A DNA stretch of 12,891 nucleotides from UBA2137 sp037968575 (GCA_037968575.1 JBBKVR010000023.1:1-12891), one strand, 5' to 3'; positions 1 to 7,200 are shown, numbered from the stretch's first letter. Numbers and translations are program-made. The notes: generated from the sequence alone by a model not told the origin.

Positions 1-1256
1 AGATGTTCTTTGGCAAAATCTTTGCAAGCATTTTGAATATTTTCAGAAATAAAATCCTCAATTCCTGACACTGTTTCTTGAAACTGTGAAAGCACATTCG
101 CACCATCTTCATCCAAAACACGCGTTGCATCTTCGTCATATTCAAGGTTTCTGTCCGCAAGGAGAAATGATGACTCTTTAGCTGCCTGAACCATAGTCTT
201 TGCGCGGTTCTTAAGTTCATCTGCAAGCGTATCTAGTGATTTTAGGGTGCTTGCATCATCTGTATCTTCACTCCAGTATTTACGAAGTAAATTACAAAAA
301 CTCTTATTATCCATTTCTTTAATGTAGTGGGCATTCAAGTTTTCAATTTTATCGTAATCAAATTTGGCAGGAGATTTATTAACACCATTCAATTCAAACC
401 ACTCAATGGCTTGTTTTCTTGAAATGATTTCATCGTCGCCATGTGACCAACCAAGGCGCAGAAGGTAGTTAAAAACTGTCTCTGGTAAATAGCCCAAGGC
501 TTCAAAATCCTCTAAACTGACGGCTCCATGACGTTTGGATAGTTTTGAGCCATCTTGTCCGAGTATCATTGGTAGATGTCCATAGACAGGGGTCTTCCAT
601 CCCATAGCGTCAATAATGACTTTCTGGCGGAAGGCATTATTCATATGGTCATCACCACGGAGAACATGTGTAACGCCCATATCAATGTCATCAACAACAA
701 CAGCAAGCATATATGTTGGTGAGCCGTCAGAACGCAGGATAATAAAATCATCTAACTGCTCATTTTGAATAGTGATAGAACCTTGAACTTCATCGTCAAT
801 GATAGTTTCACCATCAAGGGGTGCCTTAATACGGATAACGGGTTTGGTGTCTGCAGGAGCATCACCTTCGCCTTTATCACGCCATCTGCGGTCATAAGCA
901 GTAGGACGACCTTCTTTTTGTGCTTCTTCACGCATTTGCTCCAATTCTTCAGAAGAGCAATAGCATTTATAGGCTTTACCATTTTCAAGAAGTTGATTGG
1001 CAATCTCGACATGGCGATCTTGTCTTGAGAATTGCGAAATAATTTCACCATCCCAGTCCAGATCGAGCCACTTCATGCCTTTAATAATGGCCTCAACAGC
1101 TTCCTCGGAATGTCGTGCGCGATCAGTGTCCTCAATACGCATAAGCATCTTACCGCCAGTATGCTTAGCGTAAAGCCAATTAAATAAGGCTGTGCGCGCA
1201 TTTCCGATATGCATAAAACCCGTTGGGGAAGGGGGGAAGCGTGTGACAACACTCAT
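1..1256 (-). CDS. gltX: Glutamyl-tRNA synthetase, C-terminus cut by window edge
   Basis: Class I aminoacyl-tRNA synthetase that charges tRNA-Glu (and, in many alphaproteobacteria, tRNA-Gln for later amidation) in the cytoplasm. Reading the minus strand from the ATG at 1256 gives 418 uninterrupted codons to the edge. The family is about 440-480 residues, so only part of the anticodon-binding domain is missing. Visible motifs: PSPTGFMHIGNART with the HIGH-type signature at residues 16-19; RIEDTDR; the GluRS-specific stretch around CYC near residue 98; LRGDDH; and KLSKRHG at about 238-244, the KMSKS-loop equivalent. KLSKR and the following LLRLGWSHGDDE are typical of alphaproteobacterial GluRS. 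The CYC pair is present, but the second pair of zinc ligands seen in E. coli (CRH) is replaced by WRD, so zinc binding is doubtful. The gene is divergent from comEC. No clear Shine-Dalgarno precedes the start; a TATAAT on this strand at 1306-1301 may be the -10. Identity is secure. Confidence 0.96.
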   Translation of the reverse strand, partial: MSVVTRFPPSPTGFMHIGNARTALFNWLYAKHTGGKMLMRIEDTDRARHSEEAVEAIIKGMKWLDLDWDGEIISQFSRQDRHVEIANQLLENGKAYKCYCSSEELEQMREEAQKEGRPTAYDRRWRDKGEGDAPADTKPVIRIKAPLDGETIIDDEVQGSITIQNEQLDDFIILRSDGSPTYMLAVVVDDIDMGVTHVLRGDDHMNNAFRQKVIIDAMGWKTPVYGHLPMILGQDGSKLSKRHGAVSLEDFEALGYLPETVFNYLLRLGWSHGDDEIISRKQAIEWFELNGVNKSPAKFDYDKIENLNAHYIKEMDNKSFCNLLRKYWSEDTDDASTLKSLDTLADELKNRAKTMVQAAKESSFLLADRNLEYDEDATRVLDEDGANVLSQFQETVSGIEDFISENIQNACKDFAKEH

Positions 1257-1300
1257 GTGATTAGCCAATCTTTTTATGAACTCATTTACAACTGGTCAGG

Positions 1301-1308
1301 ATTATATA
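1301..1308. promoter_or_regulatory. Overlapping divergent -10 elements, gltX / comEC
   Basis: The sequence ATTATATA reads TATAAT on the minus strand (1306-1301), 45 bp upstream of the gltX start, and TATATA on the plus strand (1303-1308), 31 bp upstream of the GTG start of comEC. No convincing -35 element at 16-18 bp is visible for either direction; a TTGTCA on the minus strand is only 12 bp away. This is therefore a tentative call based on the -10 matches and the divergent layout. Confidence 0.3.
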
Positions 1309-1326
1309 GGATTTAGCCTGACAAGA

Positions 1327-1334
1327 AAGGAGAG
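1327..1334 (+). promoter_or_regulatory. Ribosome binding site that decides the comEC start
   Basis: AAGGAGAG is a strong Shine-Dalgarno match. Six bases separate its AGGAG core from a GTG at 1339 that is in frame with comEC. The upstream ATG at 1276 has no such site and would leave only 19 bp between the gltX and comEC starts. The GTG overlaps an out-of-frame ATG (1337-1339) that is followed at once by TGA. Confidence 0.6.
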
Positions 1335-1338
1335 ACAT

Positions 1339-3420
1339 GTGAATTTTTTGCAAAAGTTGCAAAACTACCGAGAGCAGTTTCAAACTAACCTGTTTTTATT
1401 TTCACCTGTCATCCTTGGATGTGGAATAGGTTTCTACTTTTCACTTAAATTTGAACCCAATCTATTCGTTGTTGGCTTCCTTGCTGTCATCTCCATTATT
1501 GCTTTTGTAACTTCTTATTTTAAACGCCACGAATATGGAAATTTATATTTAGGGCTTTATTTCATATCGATGATTTTATGTGGCGTTTTTTTGGGAACGT
1601 TCAGAACCGCATCTCTTGATACAATCATGCTCAGCCAAGATTTAAAGTTTGCGCAAATTGGAGGTGAAGTTGTTGCATTAGAAGATGGACAGACAGGTAA
1701 AGGTAAGAAAGTTCTTATAAAAACGTATCAACTAGAAGACCTGCCTAAATCTGAAACACCTGAACAAATAAGACTGACAATTTTAAAAGCGGATAAATTA
1801 TCATTAGGAGATAACATTTCTGTTTTTGCAAGTTTGCATGCGCCATCGGCACCAGTTTTACCTAATGGGTATTCTTTTAGGCGTAAAAATTACTTTGAAA
1901 ATATTGGGGCGATTGGTTTTTCTTACAGCCAGCCAAAAATTTTAGAAAAGAGTAAAGAAAGAGGACTCTTTTCTTACTTACAGGAAAAACGTACCTCTCT
2001 TTCACAAACTGTTCGTGAGTATTTAGATGAAGAAACAGCACCTGTCACATCGGCTTTGCTGACTGGTCAACGCAAAAGTATTTCGGAGGATGACTGGGAG
2101 AACTTAAGGCAATCAGGATTGGCACATATGCTTGCAATATCTGGATTGCACGTTGGATTATTTGCGGGAACAGTCTTTTTCTTTTTGCGGATGTTAATGG
2201 CGCTCTATCCTCCATTGGTTCTCAATTTTCCGATTAAGAAAATTGCTGCTATTTTTGCAATATTGGCAGCTGCTTTTTACACAATTTTTGTCGGTGCAAG
2301 TGTTCCTGCTGTGCGTGCGCTTATTATGGCCGGACTAATTTTCACGGCGATTATTTTTGATAGGTCACCAATCTCCTTAAGACTGGTTTCTGTTGCGGCC
2401 CTGTTAGTTCTTATATTTAAACCTGAAAGCTTGGTGAGTATAAGTTTTCAAATGTCATTTGCGGCAGTGATGGCTCTTGTGTTGTTCTATGACAGTTTGC
2501 GACCTTATTTGAGCCAATGGTATTCACACGCATCTTTTTTTAGGAAGTTTGGGCTATATGTGGCTGGGGTTTGTGCCACGACTGTTGTAGCAACAATAGC
2601 AACGGCACCCTTCAGTCTCTATCATTTTCAAACGCTCCCACTTTATGGGTTGATAGCGAATGTGACAGCTGTTCCAGTTCTTAGCTTTATTGTCATGCCC
2701 GCTGCTGTTTTAACTTTTGTCTTATCGGCAGTTAATTTGGAATTTATCTCTCTAAATATCATGAGTAAGGGCGTTGAATTTATTCTTTGGGTGGCACGAG
2801 AAGTGGCAAGCTTACCCAATTCAGTATTCCATGTTTCCTCAATGGGACTGCTATCACTATTTTCATTACTGATTTCAGTAACTGTTTTATTTACGGTTAA
2901 GCGTTGGAATAAATTATGGTCATTAGGTTTTGTAGTTACAGCAATTATCTTCGCATTACTATATCCTAAACCAAACATTCTTTTGGCCTCTAGTGGTAAA
3001 TTATTGGGTGTTTATGATGATGGTAAGTTTATTGTTTCTGACAAAAGAAGTGAGAGATTTGCCAGAGAATTATGGGTGCAATCTCTAAATATTAGGGAGA
3101 GTGATATTTTAAAGTTTACAAAAGCTGGATGCTCAGAAAAAATATGCTGTGATAATGATGCGTGCAGCATTGATGATAAAATTATCTACCTAAAGAACCG
3201 CTATCCTGTTTCCGAATATTGTCAGGATAATTCCAAAATTATAATCTCAAAAGGATTTTCATTAAGCTCTTACAATGCCTGCAAAGCTAATATCATAGAC
3301 AGATATACATTAAAGGGGCAGGGAGCTTTTGCCTTCTACAAAAAAAGTGAAGGTTACAAAATACAATCAGTGATGGATGTTGAGGGCAATCGACCTTGGT
3401 CGCTTAATATTGGCGAATAA
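1339..3420 (+). CDS. comEC: ComEC/Rec2-family DNA uptake channel protein
   Basis: Inner-membrane channel of natural transformation that passes single-stranded DNA into the cytoplasm. The protein has an N-terminal hydrophobic pair, then a soluble OB-fold-like region of the DUF4131 kind ending near the 'LPNGYSFRRKNYFENIGAIG' stretch. The Competence domain follows, with GLAHMLAISGLHVGLFAG (coding bases about 2116-2170) and many membrane segments to about base 2970. No HxHxDH metallo-beta-lactamase motif follows. Instead there is a short soluble tail of about 140 residues with six cysteines, ending in RPWS. This short architecture is known in alphaproteobacterial ComEC proteins. I chose GTG at 1339 (693 codons) because of the AAGGAGAG at 1327-1334; ATG at 1276 would give 714. 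The 3' end overlaps lexA by 17 bp on the opposite strand. Family call is firm; whether the organism is competent cannot be seen here. Confidence 0.92.
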   Translation: MNFLQKLQNYREQFQTNLFLFSPVILGCGIGFYFSLKFEPNLFVVGFLAVISIIAFVTSYFKRHEYGNLYLGLYFISMILCGVFLGTFRTASLDTIMLSQDLKFAQIGGEVVALEDGQTGKGKKVLIKTYQLEDLPKSETPEQIRLTILKADKLSLGDNISVFASLHAPSAPVLPNGYSFRRKNYFENIGAIGFSYSQPKILEKSKERGLFSYLQEKRTSLSQTVREYLDEETAPVTSALLTGQRKSISEDDWENLRQSGLAHMLAISGLHVGLFAGTVFFFLRMLMALYPPLVLNFPIKKIAAIFAILAAAFYTIFVGASVPAVRALIMAGLIFTAIIFDRSPISLRLVSVAALLVLIFKPESLVSISFQMSFAAVMALVLFYDSLRPYLSQWYSHASFFRKFGLYVAGVCATTVVATIATAPFSLYHFQTLPLYGLIANVTAVPVLSFIVMPAAVLTFVLSAVNLEFISLNIMSKGVEFILWVAREVASLPNSVFHVSSMGLLSLFSLLISVTVLFTVKRWNKLWSLGFVVTAIIFALLYPKPNILLASSGKLLGVYDDGKFIVSDKRSERFARELWVQSLNIRESDILKFTKAGCSEKICCDNDACSIDDKIIYLKNRYPVSEYCQDNSKIIISKGFSLSSYNACKANIIDRYTLKGQGAFAFYKKSEGYKIQSVMDVEGNRPWSLNIGE

Positions 3421-4063
3421 TTGAGGAAAGAATACCTTGAATTTTGACACGGTTGGCTTCGTAAGTTTGAACCTTATGTGTTTTGTTTTCTGGACGAAGA
3501 TTAACCGTAGCACCTTTTTTTTCTAAAGTTTTGAGAGTGACCTCCGCATCGTCAACAAGAGCCACAACAATATCACCTGTGTTGGCGGTCTCTGCTCTTT
3601 TAATGACAGCGAGATCACCGTCATTTATACCAATATCCATCATGGATTCACCGTCAATGTACAAGCCATAATAATCTCCGGCGCCTAGCATGCTTAAAGG
3701 GGCATCTACGTATTCTCCTTCATGGGCTATAGCCTCAATGGGAGTTCCTGCAGCAATTTTTCCATAAAGAGGGATATGTTTAACCCCTTTGCTTTCAGAG
3801 CTAAAGACAGAACCATCATTTTGATTGGAAGCGCTTTCGCTCACATAATCATCGGGGAGACGTACAACTTCTAATGCACGCGCTCTGTTAGGTAAGCGAC
3901 GTAAATGCCCACGCTCAACAAGTCCTGAAATAAGGCGGTGAATTCCCGATTTAGATTTTAGACCCAGTGCATCTTTCATTTCATCAAAAGAGGGGGCAAC
4001 GCCTTTTTCTTTCATGGATTCATGGATGTAGAGCAACAAATCTTTTTGCTTTTGTGTGAGCAT
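3404..4063 (-). CDS. lexA: LexA SOS repressor / self-cleaving S24 peptidase
   Basis: Transcriptional repressor of the DNA-damage (SOS) regulon, inactivated by RecA-stimulated self-cleavage. The 219-residue product has an N-terminal winged helix-turn-helix (about residues 1-65, containing APSFDEMKDALGLKSKSGIH). A linker follows, then the S24 domain with the Ala105-Gly106 cleavage site (KIAAGTP), catalytic Ser140 in DGESMMD and catalytic Lys178 in AEVTLKTLEK. All key residues are intact. Start: ATG at 4063 has AAGGA at 4075-4071, seven bases upstream. Control is visible directly: a GTTC-N7-GTTC SOS box lies inside its promoter, so it should repress itself. It is convergent with comEC and divergent from the YibQ gene. 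Proximity of lexA, comEC and gltX is seen in other alphaproteobacteria. Confidence 0.97.
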   Translation of the reverse strand: MLTQKQKDLLLYIHESMKEKGVAPSFDEMKDALGLKSKSGIHRLISGLVERGHLRRLPNRARALEVVRLPDDYVSESASNQNDGSVFSSESKGVKHIPLYGKIAAGTPIEAIAHEGEYVDAPLSMLGAGDYYGLYIDGESMMDIGINDGDLAVIKRAETANTGDIVVALVDDAEVTLKTLEKKGATVNLRPENKTHKVQTYEANRVKIQGILSSIIRQY

Positions 4064-4109
4064 TTTAGCGTCCTTATTTTATCGTGTATTTAGTTTATGT
4101 CCTCTATAT

Positions 4110-4124
4110 GTTCTACATTAGTTC
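4110..4124. promoter_or_regulatory. SOS box (LexA operator), alphaproteobacterial type
   Basis: Exact GTTC-TACATTA-GTTC on the plus strand, matching the alphaproteobacterial LexA operator GTTC-N7-GTTC in both half-sites and spacing. It lies 47 bp upstream of the lexA start. It covers the -10 and part of the spacer of the predicted lexA promoter, as expected for autorepression. Confidence 0.9.
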
Positions 4125-4138
4125 TCGATTCGCGTCAA
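4110..4138 (-). promoter_or_regulatory. lexA promoter
   Basis: On the minus strand, TTGACG (4138-4133) is the -35, followed by a 17-bp spacer (4132-4116) and TAGAAC (4115-4110) as the -10. The -35 differs from consensus at one base and the spacing is ideal. The SOS box starts in the spacer and includes the -10. A GANTC site (GATTC, 4127-4131) lies in the spacer next to the -35. CATATA a few bases further down is an alternative -10. Confidence 0.6.
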
Positions 4139-4141
4139 GTT

Positions 4142-4169
4142 TTGTACTTTTTGGTGTTTTATCTAAGTA
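4142..4169 (+). promoter_or_regulatory. Possible promoter of the YibQ-type gene
   Basis: TTGTAC (4142-4147), a 16-bp spacer and TAAGTA (4164-4169) form a weak sigma-70-like pair, 39 bp upstream of the ATG at 4209. It lies downstream of the SOS box relative to this gene, so LexA bound at 4110-4124 would sit near -60 and need not block it. Confidence 0.25.
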
Positions 4170-4208
4170 TTGAGAGGAACAAATAAATAGCGTATCTTTG
4201 ATTTAGAA

Positions 4209-5189
4209 ATGAAAAAGCTTATTCCTTATTTGCAGTCTCGCAAATTTATACTCATTGCTGTTGCTCTCTGCCTGTTTCTTGCCATCCAGCTTGTATTTAT
4301 TCATACAAGCGGCGGCGATGATGAAACGCGTATAAATAATAGTCCCAAAAGCACAATTGAAATCACATCGACAGTGCCATCGTTTGTAAAAAATGTGGTT
4401 ATTGCGGATCAAAAAATTGTTGTACGCTTCCCAGAACTGGAAACAACTAAAAAATCTCTACAAATTACACCGCTTCCGAAAGTGTCTGATGGCGCTCAAG
4501 CCAGTATCATTATTATTATTGATGATGTGGGTATGAATTTGAAATATTCTAAAGAGGTAACGGAGTTTGATGTGCCTCTGACATTAGCGTTTTTACCCTA
4601 TGCACCAAAGGCCCAGGAATTTATAGCAACAGCTCTTCAAAATGGTCACGAGGCAATCGTTCATATGCCGATGGAGCCTATGGATGTTTCAGTCAATGCT
4701 GGAGAGGATGTTCTTAAAACTGACATGAGTGAAGCAGAAATTAGGGCAACTCTTGATGTGGAATTTACAGGACTAGAGGGTATTTCAGGTTTGAATAACC
4801 ATATGGGTAGTAAGTTTACACAAAATAAAAAGGGGCTGTCTGTCGTGATGGATTATTTGAAAGAGAAAAATTTATTCTTTGTAGATTCACGCACTATCGG
4901 AAATTCAGTGGCAGGTTCTGTAGCCAAAGAAAAGAATGTTCCAACATTAGACAGAGACATTTTTTTGGACCATGAAGAAAATCCAGAGTTTGTTAGGAAG
5001 GCTCTTGTTAAATTAGAGAGCAAGGCAAAAGAAAATGGTCACGCTGTGGCTATTGGCCATCCCAAAAAAGTCACTCTCGATGCTCTGCGTGTATGGATAC
5101 CTGATGCGCAAAAACGTGGATTCAAAATTGTACGTGCAGGGGATTTCTTAAAATCTATTGCCGCTGAAAAACACGCTAACAGAGAATAA
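4209..5189 (+). CDS. Divergent polysaccharide deacetylase, YibQ family (DUF610)
   Basis: Probable membrane-anchored periplasmic protein of the divergent polysaccharide deacetylase family (YibQ), with a carbohydrate-esterase-4-like fold. Its substrate is not established. Residues 1-12 are basic, about 13-31 form one membrane anchor, and about 32-95 are a low-complexity linker. The catalytic-fold domain follows. It has the Asp-Asp pair (105-106) in IIIIIDDVG, His152 in VHMPMEP, His198 in GLNNHMGS, the FFVDSRT segment, and His284 in AIGHPK. These match the conserved positions of the family. The 326-residue length is normal. The ATG at 4209 is the only ATG start after an in-frame TAG at 4188; its Shine-Dalgarno is poor. 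In many alphaproteobacteria this gene follows envC and ctpA, whereas here it stands alone, divergent from lexA and convergent with ppiD. Family assignment is firm; function is inferred. Confidence 0.88.
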   Translation: MKKLIPYLQSRKFILIAVALCLFLAIQLVFIHTSGGDDETRINNSPKSTIEITSTVPSFVKNVVIADQKIVVRFPELETTKKSLQITPLPKVSDGAQASIIIIIDDVGMNLKYSKEVTEFDVPLTLAFLPYAPKAQEFIATALQNGHEAIVHMPMEPMDVSVNAGEDVLKTDMSEAEIRATLDVEFTGLEGISGLNNHMGSKFTQNKKGLSVVMDYLKEKNLFFVDSRTIGNSVAGSVAKEKNVPTLDRDIFLDHEENPEFVRKALVKLESKAKENGHAVAIGHPKKVTLDALRVWIPDAQKRGFKIVRAGDFLKSIAAEKHANRE

Positions 5190-5214
5190 TAAACTTTAAG
5201 AGCTTGGCTCTGTT
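5178..5214. terminator. Possible shared terminator hairpin between YibQ gene and ppiD
   Basis: Two nested inverted repeats sit at the convergent gene ends: AGAGC-TTG-GCTCT (5199-5211), and an outer AACAGAG / CTCTGTT (5178-5184 with 5208-5214) that shares part of the right arm. Only short T runs follow (GTTTCT on plus, AAAGTTTATTATT on minus). The hairpin overlaps the last codons of ppiD. A weak bidirectional terminator is plausible but not proven. Confidence 0.3.
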
Positions 5215-7079
5215 TCTCCATAGAGTTGGGTAAGCAAATCGTTGTTCACCGAAACATCATATTTATTTCTCAAATATTCCAGATAGCTACCAAACAGACT
5301 TTGCTTGAAGCTTGCACTTAATGCTTTGTTGGCATCTGCAACTTCGTTCTCAGGCAAGAGGTCAGAAGAGGGGAACTGAATTGTCTCAACTTGAGCAACT
5401 ATCAGGCCGTCCTCATAAGGCACAAGTTGGACATCACCCCTTTTAGCAATAAAGAATTGTGAAAATGTTTCACGAGTCATCCCATAGGGTGGCGTATCGT
5501 CGTTCTTAAAAGTTTCTCTCTTCAATGGAATACGTTTGTCTTTTGAGGTATTAACAAGAGAGACATCTTTTTTATCTTTGATTTCGCTGAACAGGCTTTC
5601 GGCTTCTTTAAAATTGATACGCATTTGTTCTGTATCAATCCATTCTTTCTCGACCTTTGCTTTCACGTTTTCAAAGGAAGGTGCGTTCTGTAGATTAATT
5701 TTTTGTAAGACAAGTGTGTAATAACGACTGTCTGACAATTCTTCTACAGGCGTACTGTCACCCTCGTAGAGAGTAAAGGCATTTTCCATGATTTTGGCCG
5801 TGTCTTCGCTTGAGAAGTTTTTTAACTCATCAGGCGTATCACGCGTTAAGTCTTTAATGGTGAGTTGATTGAGCGGGAATTCTTTCATCAATTCAGAGAT
5901 AGGTTCACCACCAGCCAATCTATCATCCAAATCATTTGCCAGTGCAAATAATTCATCTTCCATAAGGTTACGTTTGAGGACCTTACGGATGTCTTCTTCA
6001 GCTTCTTCCATAGGCTGTAAACGCTCAGGCGTAATGGAGCGGAGATAAAAGACATGCCAACCAAGAGGTGTTTTGACAGGGCCAACAGTTGTGGATTCAT
6101 CAGCCTTAAAAACACTTTGGGCAATTTCTTCAAGAAGTCCGTTTTCTTCAAATGACTCAGAACCAATATATGCCTTGGCATCACCTGTAACTTTAGTGAC
6201 AGCAGATTTCATATTATTGTTTGTCTTAAAAAGGTCGAGGGTTTCTATGGCTTGAGCTTCTTCCGCTAAGATAGCTTGCTCAACTTCACGTTTTTCAGGA
6301 ACGGTAAATTGAGCAACATTTTCTTCGTAATAGGATTGAATTTGCGCGTCTTCAACGGTGATTTGTTCTTCTAATTTTTTAGGGTCAATAATCAGCAACG
6401 TGATATCTCGTGTTTCAGGAGGCGTATAACGCAACTTGGCATTCTCATAGAATGTTTTGAGCGTTTTTTCATCGGGTGCCTTAGTCTTTGTCCTATCATG
6501 TGGAAACATTAATAGATTCAAAGAGCGTGTTTGTTTTCTGATTTGCAAAATATCGCGAGCGAGGAAAGAAGGTACGTCAACGCCAACTTTTTCAAGACTA
6601 GAAGCAAGAAGCTCTACGGTCATGTCTTGTCTGACTGTTTCAGCAAGTCCGCGTTCACTCAAGCCCGTAGATTGAAGAAGTCTGTTGAGTGCCTCTTCGC
6701 GCGACAAACCTTGAGCAACAAGTGGCTGAATACTGATAGCAATTCTATCTGCAATGACTTGGTCACTGACTGAGATGCCCATCTCACGTCCTTCTTTAAA
6801 TAGAAGAATACGATTGATTTCATTTGCGAGGACGCGATCAATGATACCTATTTGGTATGCTTCTTGTGTTGTGAGGTTTTGAGAGCGCAAATTCATTCGG
6901 AGCAGTCTATCGAAATTGACACTTTTCAAAGTTGTGTCACCGACCTTGGCAACATCAGTAGGAGAGACACCTCCACGGAAAAGACCCTGCCAGTCTGTTA
7001 AAACCAGACCGAAAGTTCCAAGGGCAAGAATGGCAAGAAAAACACCTGAAAGGGCACCGTGGCGCATTGCGCGTAACAT
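5196..7079 (-). CDS. ppiD: Peptidylprolyl isomerase / periplasmic folding factor, PpiD-like (SurA_N + parvulin)
   Basis: Membrane-anchored periplasmic chaperone that helps newly exported proteins fold near the Sec translocon. The 627-residue product starts MLRAMRHG and has one membrane segment at about residues 11-28. A SurA-N-like chaperone region (about 30-190) follows, with EINRILLFKEGREMG and repeated helices. A parvulin (PpiC) domain lies at about 230-370, recognisable by VGPVKTPLGWHVFYL with the conserved Gly-Trp-His at 340-342. After it comes a long second chaperone-like region containing a weaker rotamase-like repeat (MTRETFSQFFIAKRGDVQLV). This is the PpiD layout and length. ATG at 7079 has GGAGA nine bases upstream (7093-7089). 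It is divergent from tpiA-secG; its neighbour SecG belongs to the same export machinery. Whether the parvulin domain is catalytically active cannot be judged from sequence alone. Confidence 0.93.
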   Translation of the reverse strand: MLRAMRHGALSGVFLAILALGTFGLVLTDWQGLFRGGVSPTDVAKVGDTTLKSVNFDRLLRMNLRSQNLTTQEAYQIGIIDRVLANEINRILLFKEGREMGISVSDQVIADRIAISIQPLVAQGLSREEALNRLLQSTGLSERGLAETVRQDMTVELLASSLEKVGVDVPSFLARDILQIRKQTRSLNLLMFPHDRTKTKAPDEKTLKTFYENAKLRYTPPETRDITLLIIDPKKLEEQITVEDAQIQSYYEENVAQFTVPEKREVEQAILAEEAQAIETLDLFKTNNNMKSAVTKVTGDAKAYIGSESFEENGLLEEIAQSVFKADESTTVGPVKTPLGWHVFYLRSITPERLQPMEEAEEDIRKVLKRNLMEDELFALANDLDDRLAGGEPISELMKEFPLNQLTIKDLTRDTPDELKNFSSEDTAKIMENAFTLYEGDSTPVEELSDSRYYTLVLQKINLQNAPSFENVKAKVEKEWIDTEQMRINFKEAESLFSEIKDKKDVSLVNTSKDKRIPLKRETFKNDDTPPYGMTRETFSQFFIAKRGDVQLVPYEDGLIVAQVETIQFPSSDLLPENEVADANKALSASFKQSLFGSYLEYLRNKYDVSVNNDLLTQLYGETEPSS

Positions 7080-7127
7080 ATATGGGTATCTCCATTTGTT
7101 AGAGAATTAAGTTAAAATATTTGGAGG

Positions 7128-7156
7128 ACTATAGAAAAGTGGGGTTAAGAGAGCAA
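7128..7156 (-). promoter_or_regulatory. ppiD promoter
   Basis: On the minus strand, TTGCTC (7156-7151), a 17-bp spacer (7150-7134) and TATAGT (7133-7128) form a good sigma-70-like promoter, about 48 bp upstream of the ppiD start. The opposite strand has only weak candidates for a tpiA promoter, for example TTAAGT (7107-7112) and TATAGA (7131-7136) 18 bp apart, which would overlap this one. Confidence 0.5.
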
Positions 7157-7168
7157 GAAGGGATTGCA

Positions 7169-7182
7169 TTATTGTTCAATAA
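7169..7182. repeat. Short palindrome upstream of tpiA
   Basis: TTATTG-TT-CAATAA, perfect 6-bp arms with a 2-bp centre, ends 18 bp before the tpiA start. It could be an operator half-turn or a small mRNA hairpin near a weak ribosome site. At this size in AT-rich sequence it may be chance. Confidence 0.3.
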
Positions 7183-7200
7183 AAGTTATTCCAGAGTTCC

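Noticed and set aside
752..1051. Open frame of 99 codons on the minus strand
   Set aside because: It lies wholly inside gltX in another frame, and its product has no recognisable family. The same applies to the open frame on the plus strand at 765-1028 and to the many short frames inside comEC, ppiD, pyrG, kdsA and eno.
2643..2978. Open frame of 111 codons antisense to comEC
   Set aside because: It is antisense to the membrane region of comEC, has no ribosome site I can see, and its composition looks like the reverse of hydrophobic codons.
2986..3420. Possible frameshift or truncation of comEC removing the metallo-beta-lactamase domain
   Set aside because: The tail is an intact reading frame that ends like other short alphaproteobacterial ComEC proteins, and lexA follows at once. 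No leftover metallo-beta-lactamase coding is visible.
7174..7188. GTTC-N7-GTTA upstream of tpiA, resembling an SOS box
   Set aside because: The second half-site has one mismatch (GTTA instead of GTTC), and tpiA/ppiD are not known SOS genes. A near match is expected by chance in a window of this size.
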